Below, piece by piece: positions 8,451-17,849 of a DNA stretch of 64,000 bases. The position numbers and the translations under genes were made by a program. Numbering within the stretch: the stretch's first letter is position 1; every line of letters begins with the position of its first letter. This stretch comes from Trinickia sp. Y13. GTDB lineage: Bacteria; Pseudomonadota; Gammaproteobacteria; Burkholderiales; Burkholderiaceae. The notes under the pieces are model-generated. The model ran no database searches. It was not told where the DNA came from and saw only the letters and a list, made by a program, of their open reading frames with translations. Location: assembly GCF_029522115.1 (NCBI RefSeq), contig NZ_JAKWFK010000023.1, forward strand, positions 1 to 64,000, in the 5' to 3' direction.

Positions 8451-10088
8451 ATGGAACCGTCAGCCCATGTCGATACGTTTGCGCGAGACCATTTGCCGCC
8501 GCAAGATCAATGGCCGGTCTTGCTGCTCGATCACCCCGATGTCTCCTACCCCAAGCGCTTCAACTGCGCGACGGAGCTGCTCGACGCCACCATCGCAGCC
8601 GGGCACGGCGATCGCATCGCGATCTGGTCGGAAGTCGACGACACGCCGAAGGGTACAACGTACCGCGAGCTGCGCGAGATGGTCGATCGTTGGGCGCATG
8701 TGCTCGTCGAAGACATGGCGCTGGTTCCCGGCAACCGCGTGCTGCTGCGCGGGCCGAATACGCTGCAAATGGCGGCGGCGTTCCTGGCGAGCCTCAAAGC
8801 GGGACTGGTCGTCGTGCCGACGATGCCGCTGTTGCGAGCGAAGGAATTGAAGCAGATCATCGACAAAGCGCAGATCCGCGCGGCTCTCTGCGATGCCCGT
8901 TTGATCGAAGAACTCGACCGATGCTGCGACGAGAACGATGAATTCTATTGCGCCGATCTCGTCGACGTACGCGTGTTTCACAGCGACGCGCCCGGCGCCA
9001 TAGAGTCATTGGCCGCAACTAAACCCACGCAGTTTACGGCTTGCGACACGGCAGCGGACGATGTCTGTCTGATCGCATTCACGAGCGGCACGACCGGCGC
9101 GCCGAAAGGCTGCATGCATTTCCACCGCGACGTGCTCGCGATGTGCGATCTGTTTCCGCGCCACGTGCTAAAGCCGACTGGCGCCGATGTCTTTTGCGGC
9201 ACGCCGCCGCTTGCGTTTACGTTCGGCCTCGGTGGCTTGCTGTGCTTCCCGATGCGTGTTGGCGCATCGACGGTGCTGATCGAACGGCTCACACCCGAAA
9301 CGCTGCTGCGCACCGTGGAACGCTTTCATGCGACGACGATGTTTACCGCACCGACGTTCTACCGGCAAATGGCGCCGCTCGTGCCGCGCTTCGATATCGC
9401 GAGCTTGAAGAAGACGGTATCGGCGGGTGAGGCGCTGCCCGATGCCACGCGCGAGCTCTGGCGCAAGGCGACCGGCATCGAGATGATTGATGGCATAGGC
9501 GGAACGGAGATGATCCATATCTTCATCTCGTCGTCCGGCGACGAAGTGCGCCCCCGTGCGATCGGCAAAGCCGTGCCCGGTTATGTGATCCAGGTCGTCG
9601 ACGACGAGATGCAGCCCGTGCCCGTCGGCACGGTCGGCAAGCTCGCCGTGCGCGGGCCGACCGGGTGCCGCTATTTGGCCGACGAGCGTCAAAAGAAGTT
9701 CGTGCGAGACGGCTGGAATCTGCCTGGCGACGCGGTTTACGTCGATGCCGACGGCTACGTCTTCTATCAAGCGCGCGCCGACGACATGATCGTGTCCGCG
9801 GGTTACAACATCTCGGGGCCCGAGGTCGAAAGCGTGTTGATGCAGCATGAGGCCGTGGCCGAGTGCGGCGTCATCGGTGCGCCCGATGAGGAGCGCGGGC
9901 AAGTCGTGAAAGCGTTCGTCGTCGTCAAGCCAGGCTACGTCGCCGACGATGCCCTCGTCACCGCCCTGCAGACGTTCGTGAAGCAAACGGTCGCGCCGTA
10001 TAAGTACCCGCGCGTCATTCAGTTCATCGACGCATTGCCGCGCACGGAAACGGGCAAGCTCAAGCGGTTTGCGCTGCGCAGCATGTAA
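8451..10088 (+). CDS. abmG: 2-aminobenzoate-CoA ligase (benzoate-CoA ligase family)
   Basis: Predicted 545 aa AMP-forming ligase. The P-loop reads TSGTTGAPKG at about residues 211-220, the A5 region GIGGTEMIHIF, and the C-terminal hinge and lysine motif ARADDMIVSAGYNISG...PRTETGKLKRF. The family activates aromatic acids to their CoA thioesters, and the overall sequence is of benzoate/2-aminobenzoate ligase type. It supplies the substrate for the fused monooxygenase at the head of the operon. It starts 13 bases after the RidA gene and is the last gene; its stop lies five bases from the stop of the convergent response-regulator gene, with no room for a terminator. Confidence 0.9.
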   Translation: MEPSAHVDTFARDHLPPQDQWPVLLLDHPDVSYPKRFNCATELLDATIAAGHGDRIAIWSEVDDTPKGTTYRELREMVDRWAHVLVEDMALVPGNRVLLRGPNTLQMAAAFLASLKAGLVVVPTMPLLRAKELKQIIDKAQIRAALCDARLIEELDRCCDENDEFYCADLVDVRVFHSDAPGAIESLAATKPTQFTACDTAADDVCLIAFTSGTTGAPKGCMHFHRDVLAMCDLFPRHVLKPTGADVFCGTPPLAFTFGLGGLLCFPMRVGASTVLIERLTPETLLRTVERFHATTMFTAPTFYRQMAPLVPRFDIASLKKTVSAGEALPDATRELWRKATGIEMIDGIGGTEMIHIFISSSGDEVRPRAIGKAVPGYVIQVVDDEMQPVPVGTVGKLAVRGPTGCRYLADERQKKFVRDGWNLPGDAVYVDADGYVFYQARADDMIVSAGYNISGPEVESVLMQHEAVAECGVIGAPDEERGQVVKAFVVVKPGYVADDALVTALQTFVKQTVAPYKYPRVIQFIDALPRTETGKLKRFALRSM

Positions 10089-10093
10089 GCGAT

Positions 10094-10822
10094 CTACATC
10101 TGCTTGAACAGTCCCGCATACGCCCTGCTGACGGGCAGCACCGCATCATGCTCGAGCAGGTGAATGCGCAGCCTGCCCAGCAAATCCCGCTCGATTCGAT
10201 CGACCGCCGCATAGGCCACGATCACGCCGCGATGCACTTGGGCGAACCGGTCGCCGTCCAAGCGCGGCAGTAACTCTTTCAGCGGCGTGCGAATCAAATG
10301 CCGCTGATCGCGCGTGACCGCCTCGGTGTACTTATCGGTCGCCTGAAAGAACAGCACATCGTCGATCGATACGAGTTTCGTCGTCTCTTTGATCCCTACC
10401 GTCAACCATCGAATCGGCGCCACTTCCCTAGCTTGGCCCAACTCGTCGGCCGCTGCCCCGCGCTCCGGCGCGCCGCTCTGCTGCAAACGCGCGATGCAGC
10501 GCAAAAGGCGCTCGTCCGTCACCGGCTTGAGCAAATAGTCGGTCGCGGCGGCCTCGAACGCTTCCACCGCATGGGCATCGTACGCCGTCACGAACACCAC
10601 CCGCACGGGCGCGGCCAGTTGCGCAACCTTGAGCCCATCGATGCCCGGCATGCGAATGTCGAGGAAGGCGATGTCGGGGCGCTTCTCGTTCAACTGCGCC
10701 AGCGCCTCCACCCCATCCCGCGGCATCGATACGATCTGAAGTTCGGGCCAAAAGCGCGTTAGGCGCGCAGCGAGTTCGGCCGAAAGATTCGGCTCGTCGT
10801 CGGCAATCAGGGCGGACGGCAT
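10094..10822 (-). CDS. LytTR-family response regulator
   Basis: Predicted 242 aa. An N-terminal receiver has the acidic pair ADDE, the phospho-acceptor Asp55 in FLDIRMPG and the conserved Lys in LLKPVTDERLL. After an alanine-rich linker the C-terminal LytTR DNA-binding domain starts near residue 137 (WLTVGIKETTKLVSIDDVLF, then FVQVHRG-like FAQVHRGVIVAY). It is the last gene of the exporter operon, 13 bases after its kinase. It probably controls this operon in response to envelope or substrate stress; no binding site was identified. Confidence 0.9.
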   Translation of the reverse strand: MPSALIADDEPNLSAELAARLTRFWPELQIVSMPRDGVEALAQLNEKRPDIAFLDIRMPGIDGLKVAQLAAPVRVVFVTAYDAHAVEAFEAAATDYLLKPVTDERLLRCIARLQQSGAPERGAAADELGQAREVAPIRWLTVGIKETTKLVSIDDVLFFQATDKYTEAVTRDQRHLIRTPLKELLPRLDGDRFAQVHRGVIVAYAAVDRIERDLLGRLRIHLLEHDAVLPVSRAYAGLFKQM

Positions 10823-10835
10823 GAGCGAGCGCTCC

Positions 10836-11927
10836 CTAGCGAAGCGGAGAAATCGGAATGCGCAGGCTGGACGTCACACCGCGCGCACCTTCGGCGTTCG
10901 CGGCGACGGACACGCTCGCGCGCGGACCATACACGCTATTCAAGCGAGCACGTACGTTCGTTAGCCCAACGCCGCCATGCAAGTTCGTGCCGTGTCCCAG
11001 ACCGACGCCTGTGTCGATCACATCGAGCGCCACCATATCAGCTTCGATTCGCCCCACGATGCGAATCTCGCCCCCGTCGATCGACGGCTCGATGCCGTGC
11101 AGCAACGCGTTTTCCACGAGCGGCTGCATCAGCAACGGCGCGAGCGGCACTTGTCGCATCGGCTCGACGACGTCGATCGCATAGCGCAAACGATCGCCGA
11201 GACGAATCGAGGCAATGTCTAGCAGCGCTTCCACGAGTTCGACCTCGTCCTTGAGTGTGGAGGCGGCATCACGCGTGCGTTTCAAGCTCGCGCGCAGGTA
11301 TCGATTGAGGCTATCGAGCATCGATGCCGCACGCTTCGGGTCGCGCTCGATCAAACTCTGGACGTTGGCCAGCGTATTGAACAGGAAATGCGGTTCGATC
11401 TGCGCTTGCAACAGGGCGAGCCGCGCCGCCGTCTCGGCTTGCCGCAACTCGGCCGCCTCGCGTCGCTGGGTTTCCAACGATGCGCGCATCCTCATCGCTT
11501 GCGCGGATACGGCGCCGAACGCACAGGCGACGCCCGCAATGACGAACGACGTACCGTAGTGAAACCAAGCGTCGAGGCTCGAACGGCCCAGCAAATGCGG
11601 CACGCCGCCGACCGTGTAGGCAGCGATTTCGACGCCCGCCACCACGCTCAACGGCGCAATCAGCAAAACCCTAGGCAAGAGGCCAAAGCGCGCCGCGCCG
11701 AGTGTGCCTGTGAGCCTGCCAAGCGCCGAGGCGCTCAGGCCAATGCCGTTTCCGACCACGAGATACCGCAGCAAAGGTTCGTCGCGATGCGCCGTCCAAA
11801 AGCCCACACTGACGATGCTGCAGAACGCGACGAGCCATAGGATCGAGACGACGCCGCGCGCGAGCGGCGCCGGACGGCGGACACCGTCGCGGCGCTGCCA
11901 TAAGCGGCTTGGGAGAGCGACCTTCAA
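10836..11927 (-). CDS. LytS/AlgZ-type membrane sensor histidine kinase
   Basis: Predicted 363 aa. The first half has several hydrophobic segments (about residues 26-46, 54-75, 80-105, 115-140). The second half holds the His_kinase domain with EPHFLFNTLANVQSLI, where the phospho-acceptor His is near residue 179, and an ATPase region with LMQPLVENALLHGI and DTGVGLGHGTNLHGGVGL. The only usable start is the TTG at 11927: an in-frame TGA lies shortly upstream and the next candidate falls inside the first membrane segment. That TTG lies inside an 11-base tandem repeat array. It is the partner of the adjacent LytTR regulator. Confidence 0.88.
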   Translation of the reverse strand: MKVALPSRLWQRRDGVRRPAPLARGVVSILWLVAFCSIVSVGFWTAHRDEPLLRYLVVGNGIGLSASALGRLTGTLGAARFGLLPRVLLIAPLSVVAGVEIAAYTVGGVPHLLGRSSLDAWFHYGTSFVIAGVACAFGAVSAQAMRMRASLETQRREAAELRQAETAARLALLQAQIEPHFLFNTLANVQSLIERDPKRAASMLDSLNRYLRASLKRTRDAASTLKDEVELVEALLDIASIRLGDRLRYAIDVVEPMRQVPLAPLLMQPLVENALLHGIEPSIDGGEIRIVGRIEADMVALDVIDTGVGLGHGTNLHGGVGLTNVRARLNSVYGPRASVSVAANAEGARGVTSSLRIPISPLR

Positions 11928-11966
11928 CTCGCGTTCAACTCGTGTTCAATTCGCCTTCAATTCGCC
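11923..11966. repeat. Four tandem copies of an 11-base repeat
   Basis: On the + strand the units are TTCAACTCGCG (11923-11933), TTCAACTCGTG (11934-11944), TTCAATTCGCC (11945-11955) and TTCAATTCGCC (11956-11966). They lie across the junction of the second permease gene and the kinase gene: the permease stop is in the last unit and the kinase TTG start in the first. Copy-number change would alter spacing between the stop and the start, and so perhaps the coupling of transporter and kinase. Confidence 0.9.
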
Positions 11967-13135
11967 CGCAATGCAGTCGCGATCGGCAACCGCGCTGCAC
12001 GTACTGCCGGGAGCAAGCCCCCGAGCATACCAATCGTGCAGGCGACGAACACGCCCGACACGAGCAACGAGGCAGTGACCGTCAAATGAAACACGACCTG
12101 CGTGAAACCCGCGCCGAGCGTATTGACCGTGTTGCCGTTAAAGAACAGCCACGCTGCGCCCGAGCCAATCGCACTGCCGATGATGGACAGCAGCAGCGAC
12201 TCGACCAACACCGAAATCACAATCGGCATGCCGGAAAACCCGATCGCGCGCAGCGTGGCGATTTCCCGCGTGCGCGTGGACACCGCCGTGTACATCGTGT
12301 TGAGCGCACCGAAGCACGCGCCTAGCGCCATGATGCCGCCCACGAAATACGCAAGTAGATTCAAGAGCTTCGATAAGTTGCGCGATTGCGCCGCGTAGTA
12401 ATCGGCTTCGCGCTGGACGCCCACCTTGAGCGTCGGGTCGGTCGTCAATGCGCTCTTGAATCGATCGAACGCTGCCGCCGAATCGAGCATGACCGTCACG
12501 GATTGAAAGCCATTGCGCCGATACGCGGAGAGCACGGTCTCGACATCACCGTGCAATTCCGATTCATGCGCATCGCCGCCGCTTTCGAAAATGCCGACGA
12601 CCGTCCATTCCGAGTCCCGAAAGGCAATGTGGCTGCCGAGCTCGAGCCCCTTGAACTGCGCCACGGCCGATTTGCCGACGATCAATTCGCGCACGGCGGG
12701 GCGAAACATCCGTCCCGCTATCAAATGCATCTCAGGCCGCAGCTTCGCCGCGTTCGGCCCGACCCCGCGCAAGGTGACGTTCGCGTCGGCCCCGTCCTTC
12801 TTTTGCGGCAAGGCGACGATCACGACCGCTTCCGCCGAAGCGACCGGCCGCCCGGCTTCGTCTTTACGGACACCTGGCGCATCCATGATCGTCTGCGCGT
12901 TTTCTCGATCGATCGTGCTTTCGAGCTCGGCCTGCGAACCCGCACGCAGCACGATGGCCCGATCGGCTCGCGCCGTGCCCTTCAACGTGCGCTGAAAACC
13001 CGCGGCCATGGCCAGCACCGACACCATGACCGCGACGGTCACGGCGATACCGATCACGATGACCCACGCCGTGCCGATGCGCTGCGGCAAACTACGCAGG
13101 TTCATCGACGTGACAGCAACGATTTGCTTGATCAT
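11957..13135 (-). CDS. FtsX-like ABC transporter permease (second subunit)
   Basis: Predicted 392 aa. An N-terminal membrane segment (about 20-43) is followed by a large periplasmic MacB-type core domain (about 44-265) and then three membrane segments with the FtsX pattern (AYFVGGIMALGACFGALNTM, STRTREIATLRAIGFSGM, then GSAIGSGAAWLFF and the final LLPAVRAARLPIATALRAN). The ATG at 13135 overlaps the stop of the first permease (ATGA). With that gene it forms the likely heterodimeric membrane part of a MacB/Lol-like exporter whose ATPase is on a separate chain. Confidence 0.88.
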   Translation of the reverse strand: MIKQIVAVTSMNLRSLPQRIGTAWVIVIGIAVTVAVMVSVLAMAAGFQRTLKGTARADRAIVLRAGSQAELESTIDRENAQTIMDAPGVRKDEAGRPVASAEAVVIVALPQKKDGADANVTLRGVGPNAAKLRPEMHLIAGRMFRPAVRELIVGKSAVAQFKGLELGSHIAFRDSEWTVVGIFESGGDAHESELHGDVETVLSAYRRNGFQSVTVMLDSAAAFDRFKSALTTDPTLKVGVQREADYYAAQSRNLSKLLNLLAYFVGGIMALGACFGALNTMYTAVSTRTREIATLRAIGFSGMPIVISVLVESLLLSIIGSAIGSGAAWLFFNGNTVNTLGAGFTQVVFHLTVTASLLVSGVFVACTIGMLGGLLPAVRAARLPIATALRAN

Positions 13136-14277
13136 GAGCGCAGTGCCTCCACGATGACGAGCCGCTTGGCGCGCCAAGCCGGAACGATGCCGGTCGCCAC
13201 GGCGAGCAGCGCCGCCATGAGGACGCCTTCCGCGATGACGGTCACGGGCATGTCGACGACGCCGAGCGTCCCGCGCAGCATCGGAAAGAGCAGATCGGCA
13301 ATGGCAAGCCCAAGCAGCGCCGCAAAGATGCACAGCGTCAGCGATTGCACGAGAACGAGCACCAGCATGCGCGTATCGGAAAAACCGAGCGTCTTGAGCA
13401 CGGCCAATTCGGGCACTTGCTCGCGCACGGCCTGCATGACGGTGCTGCCAACCGCGAACAACAGCGCGAAGAAGACGGCGAAGAGGATGTAGGTGACGAT
13501 GAGATTGATGTCGCCGATCTGCTTCATGAAAGACTGTTGAAACTCCTTCTCCGTTTGCGTCTTGGTTTCATCGGGCGAATTGGCGAAGCGGCGGTCTATC
13601 TCCTGGGCGATCTGCGCCGATTGGCTGGGGTCTTTCACCTGCACGATGTACCAACCCACCTTGCCCTTCGCGAAGCTGCGGGCTTCGTCGAAGTACTTGT
13701 AGTTGAAGAACATCGCGTCTTCGCGCGAACGCTCGCTCGGCACTTCATAGATGCCCACGATCGTGAAATCCCAATCGGAATTGCCGTCCGATGCTTTCAC
13801 CCAAATCGTGGAGTGCAGCGGAATGCGGTCGCCGATCTTCCATCCGTATTTCTTCGCCAAGCCCGCGCCGATGATCGCGCCGTCGCGCGTATGCTCGAGC
13901 GCCGAAAGTTGATCTTTGGGGACGATCATTTCCGGATGAGCCGGAAACTCGCGCTCGGGCTCGACCGGAAATGCGGCGATAAAGTTTTTCGGGTCCTGGT
14001 AATAAGGCCCGAACCACGATTCGTGCGACACGCGCTGCACGCCGGGAATCGTTTCGAGCTGGTTCATGTAGGCGTACGGCAGGCTCTCGGTGATCGAGAT
14101 CTTGTTGGTTACCACGAGCCGATTGACGTTCGAACGTTCGATGGTTTGCTTGAACGCCGAGTTCACGCCCTGCAGCATGCCGAACAGCAGAAATGCGATC
14201 ACGATCGAAAGCAGCGTCAGCGAAGTTCGCACCTTCTTGCGCCAAAGCATCGCCCATATCAGCGGGATGAATTTCAT
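13132..14277 (-). CDS. FtsX-like ABC transporter permease (first subunit)
   Basis: Predicted 381 aa. Topology is as in MacB/LolC membrane parts: one N-terminal segment (LTLLSIVIAFLLFGMLQG), a periplasmic domain of about 220 residues, and three C-terminal segments with the motif VPELAVLKTLGFSDTRML and ending PAWRAKRLVIVEALRS. It overlaps the second permease by four bases and starts 16 bases after the ATPase gene. Probable substrate is a hydrophobic compound or lipid-like molecule extracted from the periplasm; this is inference from the family. Confidence 0.88.
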   Translation of the reverse strand: MKFIPLIWAMLWRKKVRTSLTLLSIVIAFLLFGMLQGVNSAFKQTIERSNVNRLVVTNKISITESLPYAYMNQLETIPGVQRVSHESWFGPYYQDPKNFIAAFPVEPEREFPAHPEMIVPKDQLSALEHTRDGAIIGAGLAKKYGWKIGDRIPLHSTIWVKASDGNSDWDFTIVGIYEVPSERSREDAMFFNYKYFDEARSFAKGKVGWYIVQVKDPSQSAQIAQEIDRRFANSPDETKTQTEKEFQQSFMKQIGDINLIVTYILFAVFFALLFAVGSTVMQAVREQVPELAVLKTLGFSDTRMLVLVLVQSLTLCIFAALLGLAIADLLFPMLRGTLGVVDMPVTVIAEGVLMAALLAVATGIVPAWRAKRLVIVEALRS

Positions 14278-14293
14278 CGTCTATCCCCTTGCG

Positions 14294-14989
14294 TTAGGCT
14301 TCGGTCTTTTGCCGCTCTTCGACGAATCGACCCTTGTCCAGATGCAGCGTGTGCGTTGCATAGTCGGCCGCTTTTTGATCGTGCGTGACCATGACGATCG
14401 TCTTACCGTACTCGCGGTTGAGCACTTGCAGCAAGTGCAGAATCTCATCGGCAGTGGTGCGGTCCAGATCGCCCGTCGGCTCGTCGCAAACGAGCAGCTT
14501 CGGATCGGACACGAGCGCGCGCGCAATCGCCACGCGCTGCGCTTGCCCGCCGGACAGCTCCGACGGCTTGTGCTTGGCGCGATCCTCCAAGGCCACAATG
14601 GCGAGCGCCGCATGCACGCGCTTCAACCGGTCGCCCTTGGGCAGCGAAGTGAGCAGCAGCGGCAGTTCGACGTTGCGCTCGGCCGTGAGCATCGGCATCA
14701 AGTTGTAGAACTGAAATACGAAGCCGACGTTATTCGAACGCCAACGCGCGAGGCTGCCGCCGCGCAATTGATCGATGCGCTCGCCCGCAACCACGATTTC
14801 CCCGCTCGTCGGCTGATCGATGCCGCCGATCAAATTGAGCACCGTCGTCTTACCCGATCCCGACGGCCCCATCAAGGCAACGAAATCGCCCTCGGCCACA
14901 TTCATGTCGAGATGGTGCAGCACTTCGACTGTTTGCTTGCCGCGCGTGTACGTCTTGACGACGTCCTTCAGAGACACCATGGCAGTCAT
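14294..14989 (-). CDS. ABC transporter ATP-binding protein (LolD/MacB type)
   Basis: Predicted 231 aa, only the nucleotide-binding domain. Walker [13 protein letters not shown], the signature [15 protein letters not shown], Walker [13 protein letters not shown] and the switch His in [12 protein letters not shown] are all intact. It powers the two FtsX-type permeases encoded directly after it. Together with the adaptor and outer-membrane factor upstream it makes a complete tripartite exporter in one operon. Confidence 0.93.
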   Translation of the reverse strand: MTAMVSLKDVVKTYTRGKQTVEVLHHLDMNVAEGDFVALMGPSGSGKTTVLNLIGGIDQPTSGEIVVAGERIDQLRGGSLARWRSNNVGFVFQFYNLMPMLTAERNVELPLLLTSLPKGDRLKRVHAALAIVALEDRAKHKPSELSGGQAQRVAIARALVSDPKLLVCDEPTGDLDRTTADEILHLLQVLNREYGKTIVMVTHDQKAADYATHTLHLDKGRFVEERQKTEA

Positions 14990-15041
14990 TTCGCTTTGCT
15001 CCTTCGATCTCGATTCTGGGTTCGAGTGTTGCGTTTCGGGT

Positions 15042-16295
15042 TTACCGATCGACGACCTTCACGTGCGCACCGTCGGCCAATTTCGTGAAATCACCCACCG
15101 CCACGCGTTCGCCGGCGGCGAGGCCGGCGAGCACCGTTTGGGCCTCGGCGTCGCGCGCGCCCAGCTTCACTTCGCGGCGCTCCACCGTGTCGTCGTGCAG
15201 TACATAGACGGTGCCCGTCGCCGAACCGGTGCTCGCCTGCACCGCATCGGCCGGCAACGTGACCGCGCCGGCACTCGCCGCACCGTTCGCACCGCTTTGC
15301 GCACGGCTCAGGAACGAGACGCGCGCACCCATCTCCGGCAAGATGCGCGGATCGCGCGACTTGAAGCCCACGCGCACCTTGACGGTCGCCTTGCTGCGAT
15401 CGGCCGTGGGCACAACTGCAATCACGTAGGCAGGGATGTTCCAGTCCGGATAGGCGTTCAGCTTCAGCGTGGCGGGTTCGTCCGCACGCACGCGGCTGAT
15501 GAAGTTTTCGCTTACGTCGACTTCGACCTCGAGCGAGTCCATATCGACGAGCGTGCAAATGCCGCTGCGTGTGAAACCGCCCCCCGCCGATAGCGGCGAA
15601 ACGATTTCCCCCGGCTGTGCGTTCTTGCTCGTCACGACGCCCGTGAACGGCGCACGTACGGTCGTATCGTCGAGATCGCGTTGCGCCACTTCGAGCGCCG
15701 CCCGGCGCACGGCCAAATTGCCTTCGGCTACTGCCACATCCGTCTGCTTGGCATCGTAATTCGCCTTGCTTTGATCGAGCGCGGTGGTACTGATCACGCC
15801 CGCGGCGGCGAGCTTGCGGTCGCGGGCGTAAATAGGCGCGATATCGGCCGCGGCGGCCTTCGCCTGCAGCAGCGTGCTTTGCGCCTGGGTCACGCCTGCC
15901 TTCGCTTGAAGCAGCGTGGCCGTTGCGTTGCGATCGTCTAGCTTGGCGACGATGTCGCCCTCTTTCACGTGCACGCCTTCCTCGATGAACAACTGCGAAA
16001 GCTTGCCCGTGATCTTCGCCGACACCGTCGCTTGACGGCGCGCAACTACATACCCCGACGCATCGAGAATCGATGCGCCCCCTTGCGCGCCCGAACCGGT
16101 GGCCACGGGCCGAGCGACCGCCACCTTCACTGTCGGCACCGCGGCATGCAACCAAAAGAAAGCGGCCGCCCCGAGCGCGATCAGCAAAGCGATCAGCGCC
16201 GCCAGCCACCACAAGCGCCGCGACGACGTACTTTCCGTGGGCCGTGCGTCGCGATCGATCCGCAACTGCCGCAACAACTCCGATTTATCGGTCAT
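15042..16295 (-). CDS. HlyD/RND-type periplasmic adaptor subunit
   Basis: Predicted 417 aa. A single membrane anchor (LWWLAALIALLIALGAAAFF, about residues 28-47) is followed by a lipoyl-like half (ASGYVVARRQATVSAKITGK), a coiled-coil hairpin of about 90 residues rich in Ala/Gln, the second lipoyl half (VRAPFTGVVTSKNAQPGEIV) and beta-barrel and membrane-proximal domains. Such adaptors join an inner-membrane ABC exporter to a TolC-like channel. The outer-membrane gene lies upstream and the ATPase downstream. Confidence 0.9.
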   Translation of the reverse strand: MTDKSELLRQLRIDRDARPTESTSSRRLWWLAALIALLIALGAAAFFWLHAAVPTVKVAVARPVATGSGAQGGASILDASGYVVARRQATVSAKITGKLSQLFIEEGVHVKEGDIVAKLDDRNATATLLQAKAGVTQAQSTLLQAKAAAADIAPIYARDRKLAAAGVISTTALDQSKANYDAKQTDVAVAEGNLAVRRAALEVAQRDLDDTTVRAPFTGVVTSKNAQPGEIVSPLSAGGGFTRSGICTLVDMDSLEVEVDVSENFISRVRADEPATLKLNAYPDWNIPAYVIAVVPTADRSKATVKVRVGFKSRDPRILPEMGARVSFLSRAQSGANGAASAGAVTLPADAVQASTGSATGTVYVLHDDTVERREVKLGARDAEAQTVLAGLAAGERVAVGDFTKLADGAHVKVVDR

Positions 16296-16373
16296 GTAAT
16301 CGACTTCCGCGATATGAATTGGATGATCCTGCCACCGCTATCTTGCTCGCTGCCCTCTTCTGCCCTCTACCCG

Positions 16374-17849
16374 CTATCGATCGGCCTGCGCGGCCTCGCC
16401 CGCCTGCTTCCAATCGCCGCCCAGTGCGAGGAACAACGCCGCCGTATCTTGGTAACGCGCCGCCAGCGCCTGCACATAAGCGACGCGCGAGCGCTGATAC
16501 TGCTGCTGCGCAACGAGCAGTTCGAGGTGATTCGCGCCGCCGAGACCGAAACGCTGTTCGATCAAATGCAAGCTGTCGGCCGCGGCCGTTTGCGCACGAT
16601 ATTGCGCCGCTAGCGTTTGCGCATCGGCGTCCAGCGCATGCAGCGCATCGGCCACGTTCTTGAACGCTAGCAGAACGGTTTGCCGGTACTGCGCGAGCGA
16701 TTGATCGTACGTGGCGATCGCCGCGCGCCGCTTGGCGCTCAGCGTTCCGCCTTGAAACAACGGCGCGCTCACGTTCGCGCCCAGCGAAAACACCGTGCTG
16801 TTGAATAGCGAACGGAAAGAAGACGTCGATTCGCCATAGCTGCCCGTAATGCCGATCTGGGGCAACATGTTCGCCGTTGCGACCCCGATCTGCGCACTCG
16901 CTTCATGCAATTGTGCTTCGGCGCGCCGGATATCGGGCCTTTGGCGCACGATTTCGGAGGGCACCATCAGCGGAATATCGAGCGGCAATCGCAGCGAGGC
17001 GAGGTCGAACGCGGCTTCGCCGTATTCGCTCGGCGGCTTGCCAAGATAAACGGCGAGCTGACTGCGCGCAGCCGCAAGTTGCTGCCGCAGGGGCGGCAAC
17101 GTCGCCTGCACCGTCGCCAAATTCGATTCGGCCGATAAAACGTCGGAACGGGCCGCACCGCCTAGCTCGAACTCCTGACGGCTCAAATCGACCTCGTGCT
17201 GCGCCGAGGCAACGAGCTCTTCGGTCGCGGCCATCTGCGCGCGCAGCGACGCTTCGAGTACCGCGGCCGTCACCACGTTGGCGGCGAGCGTCTGGTAAGT
17301 CGCTTGCAGTTCCTCGCGCTGCGCATCGCGGCCGGCCTCTTGCGCCTCGATGCCGCGCCGCACCCCACCGAACACATCGAAGTTGTACGACAAGCTCACC
17401 GACGCGTTATAAAGCGTGAACAGAAAATCGCCGAACCCGGGAAACCCTTGCGCCGCGCCGTTCAGCTTTTCTCGGGTGGCGCCCGCGCTGCCGCTGATCG
17501 ACGGGAACAACCCGCCGCGCTGCGCGTTCACCTGTTCTTGCGCCACGCGCAACGCGGCTTGCGCCGAAGCGATCGTCGGACTATTGGTCAACGCGGCCGC
17601 CACGAGCCCATCGAGTTGAGGCGAACCGTATGAGGTCCACCACTGCGACGAAAGCTGAGCCGCGGGGTCGAAGCGCTGCGCCGCACCGCCCTCGATCGGA
17701 GTCGCTTGCGTTTGCGCAGGCAACGGCTCGCGCGTCACGCTGGCCGCGACGGGCGCCGCAGGCGCTTTGAAATCGGGGCCGACGGCGCAACCGCCGCAGG
17801 CGAGCAAGGCGGCAAACGAAAACAACGCCGCAACGCCCCTGCGCCGCAT
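16374..17849 (-). CDS. NodT-family outer-membrane efflux lipoprotein
   Basis: Predicted 491 aa. With the ATG at 17849 the protein begins MRRRGVAALFSFAALLACGG followed by CAVGPDF, a classic lipoprotein signal with the lipidated Cys in the GGC box. An upstream ATG at 17906 would add 19 charged residues before the signal peptide and is less likely. Two TolC-type repeats are visible, each with long alpha-helical stretches (for example SPTIASAQAALRVAQEQVNA and RRAEAQLHEASAQIGVATAN). It is the exit duct of the tripartite exporter and the first gene of the operon. Confidence 0.88.
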   Translation of the reverse strand: MRRRGVAALFSFAALLACGGCAVGPDFKAPAAPVAASVTREPLPAQTQATPIEGGAAQRFDPAAQLSSQWWTSYGSPQLDGLVAAALTNSPTIASAQAALRVAQEQVNAQRGGLFPSISGSAGATREKLNGAAQGFPGFGDFLFTLYNASVSLSYNFDVFGGVRRGIEAQEAGRDAQREELQATYQTLAANVVTAAVLEASLRAQMAATEELVASAQHEVDLSRQEFELGGAARSDVLSAESNLATVQATLPPLRQQLAAARSQLAVYLGKPPSEYGEAAFDLASLRLPLDIPLMVPSEIVRQRPDIRRAEAQLHEASAQIGVATANMLPQIGITGSYGESTSSFRSLFNSTVFSLGANVSAPLFQGGTLSAKRRAAIATYDQSLAQYRQTVLLAFKNVADALHALDADAQTLAAQYRAQTAAADSLHLIEQRFGLGGANHLELLVAQQQYQRSRVAYVQALAARYQDTAALFLALGGDWKQAGEAAQADR

